A DNA stretch of 64,000 nt from an uncultured Prevotellaceae bacterium (GCA_900318865.1 ONMF01000004.1:124001-188000); one strand, 5' to 3'; shown: positions 19,616 through 27,215, numbered from the stretch's first letter. The notes: a model not told the origin generated them from the sequence alone. A program made the numbers and translations.

Positions 19616-20567
19616 TCAGTTGCGCCTGTCCGCACAACCGCAGCGGTGCTGCCTCGGCAGGCACCAGAATGGTCTCGCCCTGCACCAGCGGTGTCTCATG
19701 CCCGTCGGGGGTGATGGCTGTGGCTTTGCCCCCGATGCACATCACTATCAAGAAAGCATCGAGCCTGGGCATCTCGATGGCTTGCGAGCCGTCGAGCAGA
19801 TGCCGCTTGACCACAAAGTAGGGGCACTCGAGCAGGTTGCTCGTGCCGGGTGTGTTGTCCACAGGGTAGTGGCTGCGATAATCGGCTGCCACGGCATAGT
19901 TGATGGCCTCGCGCGCCAACTGCGTGTGCAGCTGCCGCGGATTGCCCATGGGGTCGCAACGGTCGTAGTCGTAGATGCGGTAGGTGATGTCGCTCGTCTG
20001 CTGGATTTCCACAAGCAGATTGCCCGCGCCGATGGTGTGGATGCGGCCGGCCGGGATGTAGAACACGTCGCCGGCATGCGACCGGTGCATGGCCACCACG
20101 TCAAGAATCGATTTTTCGGCCACCAGCCGCTCGTAGTCGGCCGGTGTGATGGCCTGCGACAGCCCGCAGCCGATGCGCGCGTCGGGGTCGGCGTCGATGA
20201 CGTACCACATCTCGGTTTTGCCCATGGCATTGTGGCGTCGCCGCGCCAGGGCGTCGCCGGGATGGACCTGCACCGACAAATCTTGCGCCGCGTCGATGTA
20301 CTTGACCAGCAGCGGGAACGTGGAGCCGAACCTGCGGTACACCTCCTCGCCCACGAGCGCCCATTTGTAGCGGGCAATGAGTTCCACCAGCGACAATCCG
20401 GCGTCGGGGCCGGTGGCCACTATCGACTCGCGGCCTTCCACGCCCGAAATCTCCCACGACTCGCCGATGAGTTTCTGCCGGGTCTTCAGGCCCTTGAAGC
20501 GGGCTATCTTGTCACCACCCCAAAGCACCGACTTGAGGATAGGGCGGAATTTGAACGGATGCAGCAT
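19596..20567 (-). CDS. manA: mannose-6-phosphate isomerase, class I
   Basis: A 323-residue zinc enzyme that interconverts mannose-6-P and fructose-6-P. Zinc-site motifs are LSVQVHPGDALA, GKTEMWYVID and PAGRIHTIGAGNLLVEIQQ. The N-terminus FRPILKSVLWGGDKIA is characteristic of the short Bacillus/Bacteroides-type enzyme. It precedes mtgA in reverse order on the same strand (20584 to 20567 is a 16-bp gap), so it is likely co-transcribed as fur-mtgA-manA. Confidence 0.93.
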   Translation of the reverse strand: MLHPFKFRPILKSVLWGGDKIARFKGLKTRQKLIGESWEISGVEGRESIVATGPDAGLSLVELIARYKWALVGEEVYRRFGSTFPLLVKYIDAAQDLSVQVHPGDALARRRHNAMGKTEMWYVIDADPDARIGCGLSQAITPADYERLVAEKSILDVVAMHRSHAGDVFYIPAGRIHTIGAGNLLVEIQQTSDITYRIYDYDRCDPMGNPRQLHTQLAREAINYAVAADYRSHYPVDNTPGTSNLLECPYFVVKRHLLDGSQAIEMPRLDAFLIVMCIGGKATAITPDGHETPLVQGETILVPAEAAPLRLCGQAQLITASVR

Positions 20568-20583
20568 GATTATAGGGTTCTAT

Positions 20584-21348
20584 TTAGCGTTTTTTTTTCT
20601 TCTTCTTGGATGATTTTTTCGTCGACGACCGGGCTTTTTTTGTGTCTGTCTGCGCCTCGGGCTTGTCAAAGCGCTCAATCTTGTCCATGAGCGTGACCAC
20701 CTGGTCGCGACGCTTGATGAGATAGGGGGTGGGGTGGGCGCTGTCACGTTTCAGCGGGTTGGGGAGCGTGACGGCCACCAGGGCGGCTTGCCGCTTGGAC
20801 AGTTGCGAGGCGTGCTTGCCGAAGTTCAATCGCGCCACAGCCTCGATGCCGTAGATGCCGTCGCCCATCTCGATGCTGTTGAGATATACCTCCATGATGC
20901 GTTTTTTGCCCCACACTTTCTCAATGAGCAGTGTGAAGTAGGCCTCGAGCCCTTTGCGTAACCAGTTGTGCCCCGGCCACAGGAATACGTTCTTGGCCGT
21001 CTGCTGGCTGATGGTGCTGGCCCCGCGCTCGCGTCCGCCTTTCATGGCTTCGAGCCGGGCTTTGTAGATTTGCTCAAAATCGAAGCCGTTGTGCTTGAGA
21101 AACAGGTTGTCCTCGCTGGCCATCACCGCCTGCGGCACGTGGCGTGATATGCTGTCGATGGGCACCCACGAGTGGCTGATGTGCGGCAGGTGGCCGTGCC
21201 CCACCTGCTCCACGCAGCGAATGAACATCAGCGGGGTGAAATACACCGGCATGAACTTGAGCAGCAGCACCGCCATGATGGTCGACACCGCGAAAAATAT
21301 CAGTGCGTTGCGCACCCATCCCCCTATGGCTGTGGCAATCTGCTTCAT
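20584..21348 (-). CDS. mtgA: monofunctional biosynthetic peptidoglycan transglycosylase
   Basis: 254 residues. One N-terminal membrane helix (NALIFFAVSTIMAVLLLKF) is followed by a glycosyltransferase 51 domain: ASEDNLFLKHNGFD with the catalytic Glu, then GASTISQQTAKN and KRIMEVYLNSIEMGDGIYG. It polymerises lipid II into glycan strands. ATG 21348 overlaps the fur stop (ATGA), which fixes the start. The protein ends in a Lys/Ser-rich basic tail. Confidence 0.93.
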   Translation of the reverse strand: MKQIATAIGGWVRNALIFFAVSTIMAVLLLKFMPVYFTPLMFIRCVEQVGHGHLPHISHSWVPIDSISRHVPQAVMASEDNLFLKHNGFDFEQIYKARLEAMKGGRERGASTISQQTAKNVFLWPGHNWLRKGLEAYFTLLIEKVWGKKRIMEVYLNSIEMGDGIYGIEAVARLNFGKHASQLSKRQAALVAVTLPNPLKRDSAHPTPYLIKRRDQVVTLMDKIERFDKPEAQTDTKKARSSTKKSSKKKKKKR

Positions 21349-21797
21349 GGCTTGCCGGATTTGGTCATGCACTCGGCGCACAACCCTTTGAGCACATAAT
21401 TCACGCTGTGAACTTCGCAGTGCTCGGGCAGTGCCACCACAGGCACCTGGATGCTTGTGAGGCACACTGTGCGTCCGCAGCGCTCACAACTGAAGTGAGC
21501 ATGCAGGTCGCCCAGGGCCTCATTGCCCTCTTCGCCGCAATGGCAGTCGTTGCTGCACACGGCATACTTGAATGTGCCCGATCCGTCGTCGATGGCATGA
21601 ATCAGGTGATGGGTGAGAAACAGCGTGATGGTGCGGTATATGGTCGACTTGTCGACTGTGTGCAGCGCGTCCTCCAGGCTTTGCAACGAGAATGCCGCAT
21701 CGCCCGCCAGCATGGCCCGCAGGATGAGCAGGCGCATGGCTGTGGGCTTGATGCCGCGTTGCTCCAACTTGGTCAGATATTTCGCTTCGTCAGTCAT
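21345..21797 (-). CDS. Fur-family metalloregulator
   Basis: 150 residues. The winged helix includes SLEDALHTVDKSTIYRTITLF. The C-terminal domain has the structural zinc cysteines Cys104/Cys107 (CERCG) and Cys140/Cys143 (CAEC), plus a Cys/His-rich insertion CSNDCHCGEE. Whether it senses iron, zinc or peroxide cannot be told. It has its own strong promoter (21808-21838) and its stop overlaps mtgA. An upstream repeat supplies the -33 box. Confidence 0.9.
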   Translation of the reverse strand: MTDEAKYLTKLEQRGIKPTAMRLLILRAMLAGDAAFSLQSLEDALHTVDKSTIYRTITLFLTHHLIHAIDDGSGTFKYAVCSNDCHCGEEGNEALGDLHAHFSCERCGRTVCLTSIQVPVVALPEHCEVHSVNYVLKGLCAECMTKSGKP

Positions 21798-21807
21798 TTC
21801 AGAACTG

Positions 21808-21838
21808 CAAAGTTACGAATAAGCGAGCGCAGAACAAA
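21808..21838 (-). promoter_or_regulatory. promoter for the fur-mtgA-manA operon
   Basis: On the minus strand, TTTG (21838-21835), exactly 19 bp and TAACTTTG (21815-21808), 11 bp before the fur ATG. The -33 box and spacer lie inside a repeat that recurs at 21893-21914. Confidence 0.75.
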
Positions 21839-21886
21839 AGAATTTATTCTTTTTTATGCCGAGCGTGAGTAACTTGGGCGCCAGCC
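21836..21886. repeat. 51-bp direct repeat, copy 1
   Basis: Runs from AAAAGAATTTATTCTTTT (itself a hairpin, AAAGAAT-TT-ATTCTTT) to GCCAGCC. It differs from copy 2 (22032-22082) at a single base. Confidence 0.85.
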
Positions 21887-21892
21887 AACGTT

Positions 21893-21914
21893 CGAATAAG
21901 CGAGCGCAGAACAA
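21893..21914. repeat. 22-bp repeat, second copy of the fur promoter segment
   Basis: Identical to 21816-21837, the segment between the -7 and -33 boxes of the fur promoter. Here it is not followed by a TAnnTTTG box. Confidence 0.8.
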
Positions 21915-21934
21915 CCGACGCGCGCAGCAAGCGC

Positions 21935-22026
21935 AGATCCAAGCTCGCTTGGACTATGCCTTGCAAGAAGGAGGAAAACGAGATCCAAGCTCGCTTGGAC
22001 TATGCCTTGCAAGAAGGAGGAAAACG
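21935..22026. repeat. tandem 46-bp repeat, two copies
   Basis: Copies at 21935-21980 and 21981-22026 are identical. Each contains the small palindrome CCAAGCTCGCTTGG and ends in AAGAAGGAGGAAAACG. Confidence 0.88.
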
Positions 22027-22031
22027 AAGTT

Positions 22032-22082
22032 AAAAGAATTTATTCTTTTTTATGCCGAGCGTGAGTAACTTGGGTGCCAGCC
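22032..22082. repeat. 51-bp direct repeat, copy 2
   Basis: Second copy of 21836-21886 with one base changed (GGGTGCC against GGGCGCC). It lies 39 bp past the susD stop and could form the transcript end. Confidence 0.85.
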
Positions 22083-22121
22083 TGTGTGGGCGGCTGGCCC
22101 TGTTTGTTGCCCATGAGGTGC

Positions 22122-23759
22122 TTAGTAGCCGGGGTTCTGGTCCGACCCGCTTACCGCCAGTGTTTCGCCCGGGATGGGAAACACTGTGGTGTAGCCCTTG
22201 ACGTCGGCTTCGAGCTGCGGGCGGAATGAGCGTGCCTGCCCGAACCGCCCGAACCGAATCAGGTCGTTGCGGCGCCAGCCCTCCCAGGCCAGTTCGAGCA
22301 TGCGCTCGGCCAGCACGTTGTCGAGTGTGCAGGGACGCTTGGGCGCCCACACGCGTGCCCGCACGGCATTGAAGGGCTCGCTGCCGTCCTGGCCGTTGCG
22401 CAACAATGCCTCGGCCTTCATCAGCAGCACGTCGGCAAATCGGAACAGCACAATGTCGTTGTCGCTCTGCTTGCCGTCCTTGGTGCCCTTGGGGTCGACC
22501 TCGTACTTGGCCATCCGTGCGCCGGCTGTTTTCTCATGGGGCGTGCCGCTTACGTCGAGTGCCACGGCCCACGGCTCGTAGACCAGCGGTGTGCCGTCGT
22601 CAAGAAGCACCGGGTTCCCGGCCAGGTCGAGCACCTCGCCGCTGTAGTAAGTCACATAGAAACGCGGGTCAATGTTGTCGACTGTTCCGTCGCGTTGCAG
22701 ACCGAATGTTTCCAGCGCTTCCAGGGTGGCGCTGGTGCCGTTCTCGCCGTTGAGCCCCATGGCCGCGGCGTGGTTGTAGTGGCGCGAGCGGAACAGGTAG
22801 ATGTACTGCGTGTCGTAGAGGTACTTGTCCATGGGGATGGTGAAAATGTTCTCGGTCGACGTTTCGTTGTTGACCGAGAAGTTGGTGATGAAGTTCCCCT
22901 CGAGCCGGTAGTCATTAGCCAGCAAGTCGCAATAGAAAATGACGGCCTCCCACGTGTTCATTTCTTCGCCAAGCACGTTCCACTTGATGTTTTTGCCGTC
23001 GGGGCGAGTGGCGTCGGTCCAGTCGTCGTCGGCATACACCTCGGCATTGAGCATGAGCTTGGCCAGCAAGAACGCGGCAGCGCCCTGCGACATCCGGCCA
23101 TAGAATTCGCCGGGTTGATTGGTGCGTGCCGGTATGAGCATGAGCAGCACTTGCTGCAGTTCGTCCACGATGTAGCGATAGGCCTCGCTGCGCGGCCGCA
23201 GTTTCATCTGAGCCGCGGTGGGCGACGAGGTCTCAAACAGCGGCACGCGTCCATAGAGGTCCATGGCATAGAACAAAAACATGGCCCGCAGCGCACGCAC
23301 CTCGGCGCGATAGGCCTCCACTTCGTCCACTTTGTCCTTGTGCTGCTGCCCGTAGAGCTCGATGCGTTCCAGCGAGCCGTTGCAGGCCAGCACTTCCTTC
23401 ATCAGATAGTTCCATGCATCGCCCGTGCCGTCGGCCTGCCCGAAGCGGTGCAGATACAGTGCCTGCCAGTATCCGCCGTCGTACCAGTCGGCCCCGCGGG
23501 TGGGCATGATGGCTTCGTCGGTGGTGAACGTGTTCAGGTCGTACACGCCATGCCCGGTGCCTTGCAGCCCCTGGCCATTGCTGTTGCCGCCCAGGTCGCG
23601 GTAAATGGCCGCCACAGCGTTCAGGTACAGGTCGTTCACGCTCTCAAAAGCTTCGTCGGCCACGATGCGGTCGTGCGGGTTTTCTTCTAAGAATTTTTCA
23701 CATCCCGTCAGGCCACCTGCAATGGTTGCCAGAACCAGGCATATCCATATCTTTTTCAT
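22122..23759 (-). CDS. SusD/RagB-family nutrient-binding outer-membrane lipoprotein
   Basis: 545 residues. The lipoprotein signal ends at Cys20 (GGLTGCEKF), followed by ENPHDRIVADEAF, the usual SusD opening. C-terminal motifs of the RagB/SusD domain include RVWAPKRPCTLDNVLAERML, ELAWEGWRRNDLIRFG and FPIPGETLAVSGSDQNPGY. It should cap a SusC-type transporter and capture glycan or peptide ligands. Its partner susC ends at 27271, about 3.5 kb upstream; such pairs are normally adjacent, so an insertion separates them. The first codons (MKKIWI) and upstream bases recur at 27198-27262. Confidence 0.93.
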   Translation of the reverse strand: MKKIWICLVLATIAGGLTGCEKFLEENPHDRIVADEAFESVNDLYLNAVAAIYRDLGGNSNGQGLQGTGHGVYDLNTFTTDEAIMPTRGADWYDGGYWQALYLHRFGQADGTGDAWNYLMKEVLACNGSLERIELYGQQHKDKVDEVEAYRAEVRALRAMFLFYAMDLYGRVPLFETSSPTAAQMKLRPRSEAYRYIVDELQQVLLMLIPARTNQPGEFYGRMSQGAAAFLLAKLMLNAEVYADDDWTDATRPDGKNIKWNVLGEEMNTWEAVIFYCDLLANDYRLEGNFITNFSVNNETSTENIFTIPMDKYLYDTQYIYLFRSRHYNHAAAMGLNGENGTSATLEALETFGLQRDGTVDNIDPRFYVTYYSGEVLDLAGNPVLLDDGTPLVYEPWAVALDVSGTPHEKTAGARMAKYEVDPKGTKDGKQSDNDIVLFRFADVLLMKAEALLRNGQDGSEPFNAVRARVWAPKRPCTLDNVLAERMLELAWEGWRRNDLIRFGRFGQARSFRPQLEADVKGYTTVFPIPGETLAVSGSDQNPGY

Positions 23760-23805
23760 GATTCAATCGGTTTTGATGCAAATTTCGTTATAAATTGTGG
23801 CTTTT
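23742..23805. repeat. island-flanking direct repeat, susD side
   Basis: The first six codons of susD and about 45 bp upstream. A 20-bp identical part (to the start codon), a variable 8-9 bp and a 37-bp identical part (GGTTTTGATGCAAATTTCGT onward) recur at 27198-27262 next to the susC stop. Confidence 0.85.
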
Positions 23806-24074
23806 GCAAATCTCTTTTTAAAAGGTCGGTTTTCCGCCACGACGGCCAGGCGCGCGCCAGTTCTCATGCGGCCGCCATAACGGCCCAGCACCTGCCCCTG
23901 CCCGGCTGCCAGTGCGCCCATCATCGCCCCATGCAGGATGTTGCCCCCCTGCTGCCCGCTCATCACCGCCTCACTCACCATGTGCAGCCCCGGTTTCTGC
24001 CATAGTGAACTGTCATCAGTTTCAAAAGTCGGCACAAAAGCCTGAAATGTATTGATTGTTGAACGTTCTTCCAT
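23763..24074 (-). pseudogene. truncated copy of the Rhs-like toxin N-terminus
   Basis: 103 codons from ATG 24074. Residues 1 to about 80 match the start of the effector gene at 25729 (STINAFQAFVPTFETDDSSL; there STINTF). At 23836 the similarity stops and the frame runs on through the susD-side flanking repeat to a chance stop. It has lost the whole toxin domain. It is part of a 298-bp ungapped duplication and is most likely a leftover of recombination, though a short peptide could still be made. Confidence 0.75.
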
Positions 24075-24133
24075 AATAATCAATCACTTAATTGTGTCTC
24101 TTCCGAAATAATTCTCATAATAAATAACTTTTT
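23836..24133. repeat. 298-bp duplication, copy A
   Basis: Matches 25491-25788 without gaps and with few substitutions. It covers the first part of the Rhs-like gene and the last codons of the gene before it, so the duplicated unit spans a gene junction. Confidence 0.88.
24084..24132 (-). pseudogene. 3' fragment of the exported protein gene (copy of 25739 end)
   Basis: Encodes KVIYYENYFGRDTIK and a stop, against KVFYYENYFGRDTIK at the end of the gene at 25739-26863. The frame is closed immediately upstream by TAA, so only the tail survives. Confidence 0.7.
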
Positions 24134-24225
24134 ATAACACCACCTGTAGATGGTGATATTGATTTGCATGGAGGTGCTGAAATAAACATTATCGATACAA
24201 TCAGATAAAGAAATTTTGGGTTCAT
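24115..24225 (-). pseudogene. cut-off signal-peptide ORF
   Basis: An ATG at 24225, 11 bp after the lipoprotein gene stop, encodes 36 residues beginning MNPKFLYLIVSIMFISAPPC, a good signal peptide with a possible lipobox Cys. It runs into the duplicated block and stops. It looks like the 5' end of another exported or immunity gene truncated by the duplication junction. Confidence 0.5.
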
Positions 24226-24236
24226 TAGATATATGT

Positions 24237-24935
24237 TTAGTATTGTTTTTTGTAAGCATCGAGTTGTGGCGTTATTATGTTAGAGTATTCATGAATGCCA
24301 TGGACGTGGTCTCTTCCATTCCACAATTCACCATTTTTAAAAGTTTTCACCGACTTCAGAAAATGCTTGGCACGAGGGTTGCCCTCATGCGCCAGTATAT
24401 AACTTAAGTGTTTGTCTGTCAATATAATTTCTAATAACTCTTGGACGCATTCATTATTATAATTCTTTGCAATGGAGGTGGTAAGAGATGGCTCGGGAAA
24501 TACAATGGCCTCAAACAATGTATAGTCAATTTTGTGTTGTTTGTACAAATCCATTGCGTCCTTCATTAATTCAATATAATGAACATCGTCCAAAAGGTAG
24601 AGACACAACATGTCGACATCGTACGGCCACCAAAAATAAGTGTTGTCAGAATCTTTCATTAGCATGCCTTGCTCAATGCCTCTCATATAGGTTTGAAGCA
24701 GCCATTCCTTTTTATTTGCTTTGATTTTATCAATCAGACTATCACTATAAACATATTGCAAAAAGAACGTGACGCGTTCGCTACCGTCTTCCCACCCAAC
24801 TTGTCTAATATGGGACATGTAAGGTTGCATTTTCTCTGTTAGGTAATAATTAATTGAATCGCATGGGCCTGCTTGTTCTGCTGACGAACAACCCCAAACG
24901 CTTAAAAGGCTTATTGCTATTATTAACTTCTTCAT
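24237..24935 (-). CDS. lipoprotein, candidate immunity protein of the adjacent effector
   Basis: 232 residues from ATG 24935, only 8 bp after the stop of the effector gene. The signal sequence MKKLIIAISLLSVWGC leads to Cys16, so it is probably a periplasmic or outer-membrane lipoprotein. The mature part is hydrophilic, mostly helical and AT-rich in codon use, unlike the GC-rich backbone. No family was recognised. Immunity function is inferred from its place directly behind a putative wall-hydrolase toxin and from its compartment, where such a toxin would act. Confidence 0.6.
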   Translation of the reverse strand: MKKLIIAISLLSVWGCSSAEQAGPCDSINYYLTEKMQPYMSHIRQVGWEDGSERVTFFLQYVYSDSLIDKIKANKKEWLLQTYMRGIEQGMLMKDSDNTYFWWPYDVDMLCLYLLDDVHYIELMKDAMDLYKQHKIDYTLFEAIVFPEPSLTTSIAKNYNNECVQELLEIILTDKHLSYILAHEGNPRAKHFLKSVKTFKNGELWNGRDHVHGIHEYSNIITPQLDAYKKQY

Positions 24936-24943
24936 GGTAGTAT

Positions 24944-25729
24944 TTATTTTGAATATCTTCGAATTATCCAATTGGGCTTTTTGTTATTGCTTCCTAAACG
25001 AAAAACACTTAACTTATTCATTTTGACATTAGCAGAATTATATGTTACATATATAAGGTGTGGAATTAGTTGGTTGTTTATCATTACATTATAAACAATC
25101 CCACAATGTCCTGTCGCATCAGTCATTTGCCAAGCAAAAGCCGCGACATCACCATTGCGGAAAGATCCATCAGTGACAATCTTCCAATTGGGGATGTCTC
25201 TATTTGCCCAATCTTTGGCCAGCAGGTCATTACCATTAGGGTACACTCCAAAATGTGTTAAGATATATTTCACGAAATGGTTGCAATAACTATCTCCATT
25301 TGGAGCGAGGTCGCCGACAAAACTTTTAGCATATTCTCCAATTTCAAGTTGAAGTCTCTCTTCTGCAGCCAATTCGTTATCATTGTTCTTATCGTGTGAG
25401 TTGTCGCTGAACAGGAAGGCGAAGGCAGCGGTCATGGCGCCGTTGGCGAACTTGCCGCCGCCCAGCTCGGCCACGGTGCCGCCCAGCTCGGCCACGACGG
25501 CAAGGCGCGCGCCGGTTCTCATGCGGCCGCCATAACGGCCCAGCACCTGCCCCTGCCCGGCCGCCAGCGCGCCCATCACAGCCCCGTGCAGGATGTTGCC
25601 CCCCTGCAGTCCACTCATCACCGCCTCACTCACCATGTGCTTCCCCGGTTTCTGCCATAGTGAACTGTCATCAGTTTCAAAAGTCGGCACAAAAGCCTGA
25701 AATGCATTGATTGTTGAACTTTCTTCCAT
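24944..25729 (-). CDS. orphan Rhs/polymorphic-toxin tail with a cysteine-hydrolase (NlpC/P60- or CHAP-like) domain
   Basis: 261 residues from ATG 25729. Residues 45-110 (GRYGGRMRTGARLAVVAELG, GGKFANGAMTAAFAFLF) resemble the segment that ends Rhs repeat-associated cores just before the variable toxin. Residues 120-261 are AT-rich in codon use and contain DSYCNHFV (Cys149), NGDVAAFAW (192-200) and TGHCGIVYN (His208), the spacing of papain-fold wall amidases. There is no signal peptide. A second GTVAEL/GGK duplication lies at residues 81-93. It may be a displaced toxin cassette, used when recombined onto a full Rhs gene. Its target is unproven. Confidence 0.65.
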   Translation of the reverse strand: MEESSTINAFQAFVPTFETDDSSLWQKPGKHMVSEAVMSGLQGGNILHGAVMGALAAGQGQVLGRYGGRMRTGARLAVVAELGGTVAELGGGKFANGAMTAAFAFLFSDNSHDKNNDNELAAEERLQLEIGEYAKSFVGDLAPNGDSYCNHFVKYILTHFGVYPNGNDLLAKDWANRDIPNWKIVTDGSFRNGDVAAFAWQMTDATGHCGIVYNVMINNQLIPHLIYVTYNSANVKMNKLSVFRLGSNNKKPNWIIRRYSK

Positions 25730-25788
25730 ACTAATCAATCACTTAATTGTGTCTCTTCCGAAATAATTCTCATAATAAAAAACTTTTT
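25491..25788. repeat. 298-bp duplication, copy B
   Basis: The intact counterpart of 23836-24133, covering the junction between the exported-protein gene (3' end) and the effector gene (5' end). Confidence 0.88.
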
Positions 25789-26863
25789 CTGTGTCCACCA
25801 GTAGCTTAGCCATATTTCTTTTTATTTTACAGACCACCTTACATTCTTTCCTTTCATCATCCTGTGTGACATCAATGATAGATATTTGCAGCGATTTTAA
25901 TGAATCGCATAAAAGCTCAATCAACCCGGTCAATCGTGTTCCTTTTAATTTAAGAGTAATGGTATCTGGCGATGGATTGGTCCTTATGCTTTCAAAGCAA
26001 AGACAATTTATAATAATACTTATTATTTGATGTTCATCGACATGATAGAAAAAGTCTATATTTAGCTTACGTCCGCCATCATTTGGAATGAAAGCAAAGC
26101 CATTTTCGCTGCAACTATCAACAGATATACTCATCAAACTTTGTTTTAGTGAAATGGATGAGCTTATCTGAACGGGAGATTGTCGTGTGTTATACCATAC
26201 TCTATACTCACATGCTCCATCGTCGTTTATTATTGCTGTTGTTATGGTGTCGCCGATGCTTTTATAATCGGAGAAAAAAGGGTCTTCTTTTATTTCGGGA
26301 TTAAAACGAGTGTACAGTTCTTTTAGAACGAACAACTTCGATTGTTGGCGCAAAAATCCTGATTCATACCAATTTTCAATAAGTGTTGTTGCGCCGTCAA
26401 TATAATTGCGGCGCTTTTTGTCATTCCGGAGCATTATTTTATAGTTATCATGCGGATAAAGATAAGAGTCAAGCAATTTCATTAACTGAGTGGAGTCAGA
26501 GTCAAGAACACTCTTTCTTACTAAAAGGTCTAAAGTAGACAAATAGCCTTCAACCGACTGAAAAACCAAAAGAATGCCAGCATGGGTTTCTTTCCTGCCT
26601 GTGATATAATCTACAATGGCATCCGAATTGGATTCAACCAATTCAAACAGATTTGGTTTTAAGTTGCAAACAGTTTGGAGATACACAAAATCATCAAACA
26701 ATGGATCAACGAGCATTCCTTGTGATTCTGCTTCCGTCAAAATAGTTGTTGAAATAGAATCCAATAAGCTCAGATTTGCAGCAATATTCTGTGATACCAC
26801 AAGAGTGGGCCATGAAAATGCGGCTATAATCACCGATGTTATAATAAATAATGCACGTCTCAT
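25739..26863 (-). CDS. exported protein of unknown function in the toxin island
   Basis: 374 residues from ATG 26863. The signal peptide is MRRALFIITSVIIAAFSWPT, cut after VVS-Q. The mature protein shows no recognised motif. Codon use is AT-rich, unlike the backbone. Its ATG overlaps the stop of the upstream 75-residue ORF (ATGA), and its stop lies 9 bp before the effector start, so it is in the same transcript. A copy of its last 15 codons survives at 24084-24132. It could be an earlier toxin's immunity protein or an adaptor; neither is shown. Confidence 0.7.
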   Translation of the reverse strand: MRRALFIITSVIIAAFSWPTLVVSQNIAANLSLLDSISTTILTEAESQGMLVDPLFDDFVYLQTVCNLKPNLFELVESNSDAIVDYITGRKETHAGILLVFQSVEGYLSTLDLLVRKSVLDSDSTQLMKLLDSYLYPHDNYKIMLRNDKKRRNYIDGATTLIENWYESGFLRQQSKLFVLKELYTRFNPEIKEDPFFSDYKSIGDTITTAIINDDGACEYRVWYNTRQSPVQISSSISLKQSLMSISVDSCSENGFAFIPNDGGRKLNIDFFYHVDEHQIISIIINCLCFESIRTNPSPDTITLKLKGTRLTGLIELLCDSLKSLQISIIDVTQDDERKECKVVCKIKRNMAKLLVDTEKVFYYENYFGRDTIK

Positions 26864-27087
26864 TTTGTTCCTACATATCTTCTAAAAACCCAATGATACT
26901 TATCAAACCACGATTTGCCACCATTTATTGAAGGAGTGAAAAACAGACTCCGTACAATCTGGTTGGGATGGCTTGAAGAATCCGCATAAATAAGTGTCCA
27001 CTTTTGGAGAGAGTTACTAAAAAACATAAATGCACTGTCGAAGCAAAGCCCTGTTTGAACCGCACAATTCATAAAGGAACGCAGCAT
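26860..27087 (-). CDS. short hypothetical ORF, possibly frameshifted from the preceding signal-peptide ORF
   Basis: 75 residues from ATG 27087, ending VFRRYVGTK with an ATGA overlap to the next gene. It begins inside the 48-residue ORF at 27069-27215 in another frame. Together the two would make an exported protein of about 115 residues if one base were gained or lost near 27095. Either a real small gene or the downstream half of a broken one. Confidence 0.4.
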   Translation of the reverse strand: MLRSFMNCAVQTGLCFDSAFMFFSNSLQKWTLIYADSSSHPNQIVRSLFFTPSINGGKSWFDKYHWVFRRYVGTK

Positions 27088-27215
27088 AAAACAACACAAT
27101 CACTTGCGTAGTGCACCACCGGCTCGGTGGGGTGCTGAAAAGATTGAGCCGTTGTATAGGTCATCGATACCACACCGGCAAACAATAGCAATACGCTTAT
27201 CCATATCTTTTTCAT
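27069..27215 (-). pseudogene. 48-residue signal-peptide ORF fused to the susD start
   Basis: From ATG 27215: MKKIWISVLLLFAGVVSMTY, then TTAQSFQHPTEPVVHYASD, and a stop at 27069. The first six residues and the upstream bases equal those of susD, but the rest differs. It looks like a secreted protein start joined to the susD leader and then cut short or frameshifted. Confidence 0.5.

Larger units (their letters stand above)
21798..22121. other. repeat-filled intergenic region between fur and susD
   Basis: 324 bp built almost entirely of three repeat types described separately: a 22-bp unit twice, a 51-bp unit twice and a 46-bp tandem pair. A 70-codon open frame crosses it but consists of repeat translation and is not a gene. 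Confidence 0.7.

Noticed and set aside
21856..22068. 70-codon plus-strand open frame between fur and susD
   Set aside because: Made wholly of repeat units (the ending KEFILFYAERE is the translated 51-bp repeat); no independent coding signal.
21816..22082. CRISPR-like array
   Set aside because: Repeats are of three different kinds, only two copies each, with no regular spacers and no cas genes nearby.
23763..24074. Second functional toxin gene
   Set aside because: It contains only the shared N-terminal segment and then reads into the flanking repeat; the toxin domain is absent.
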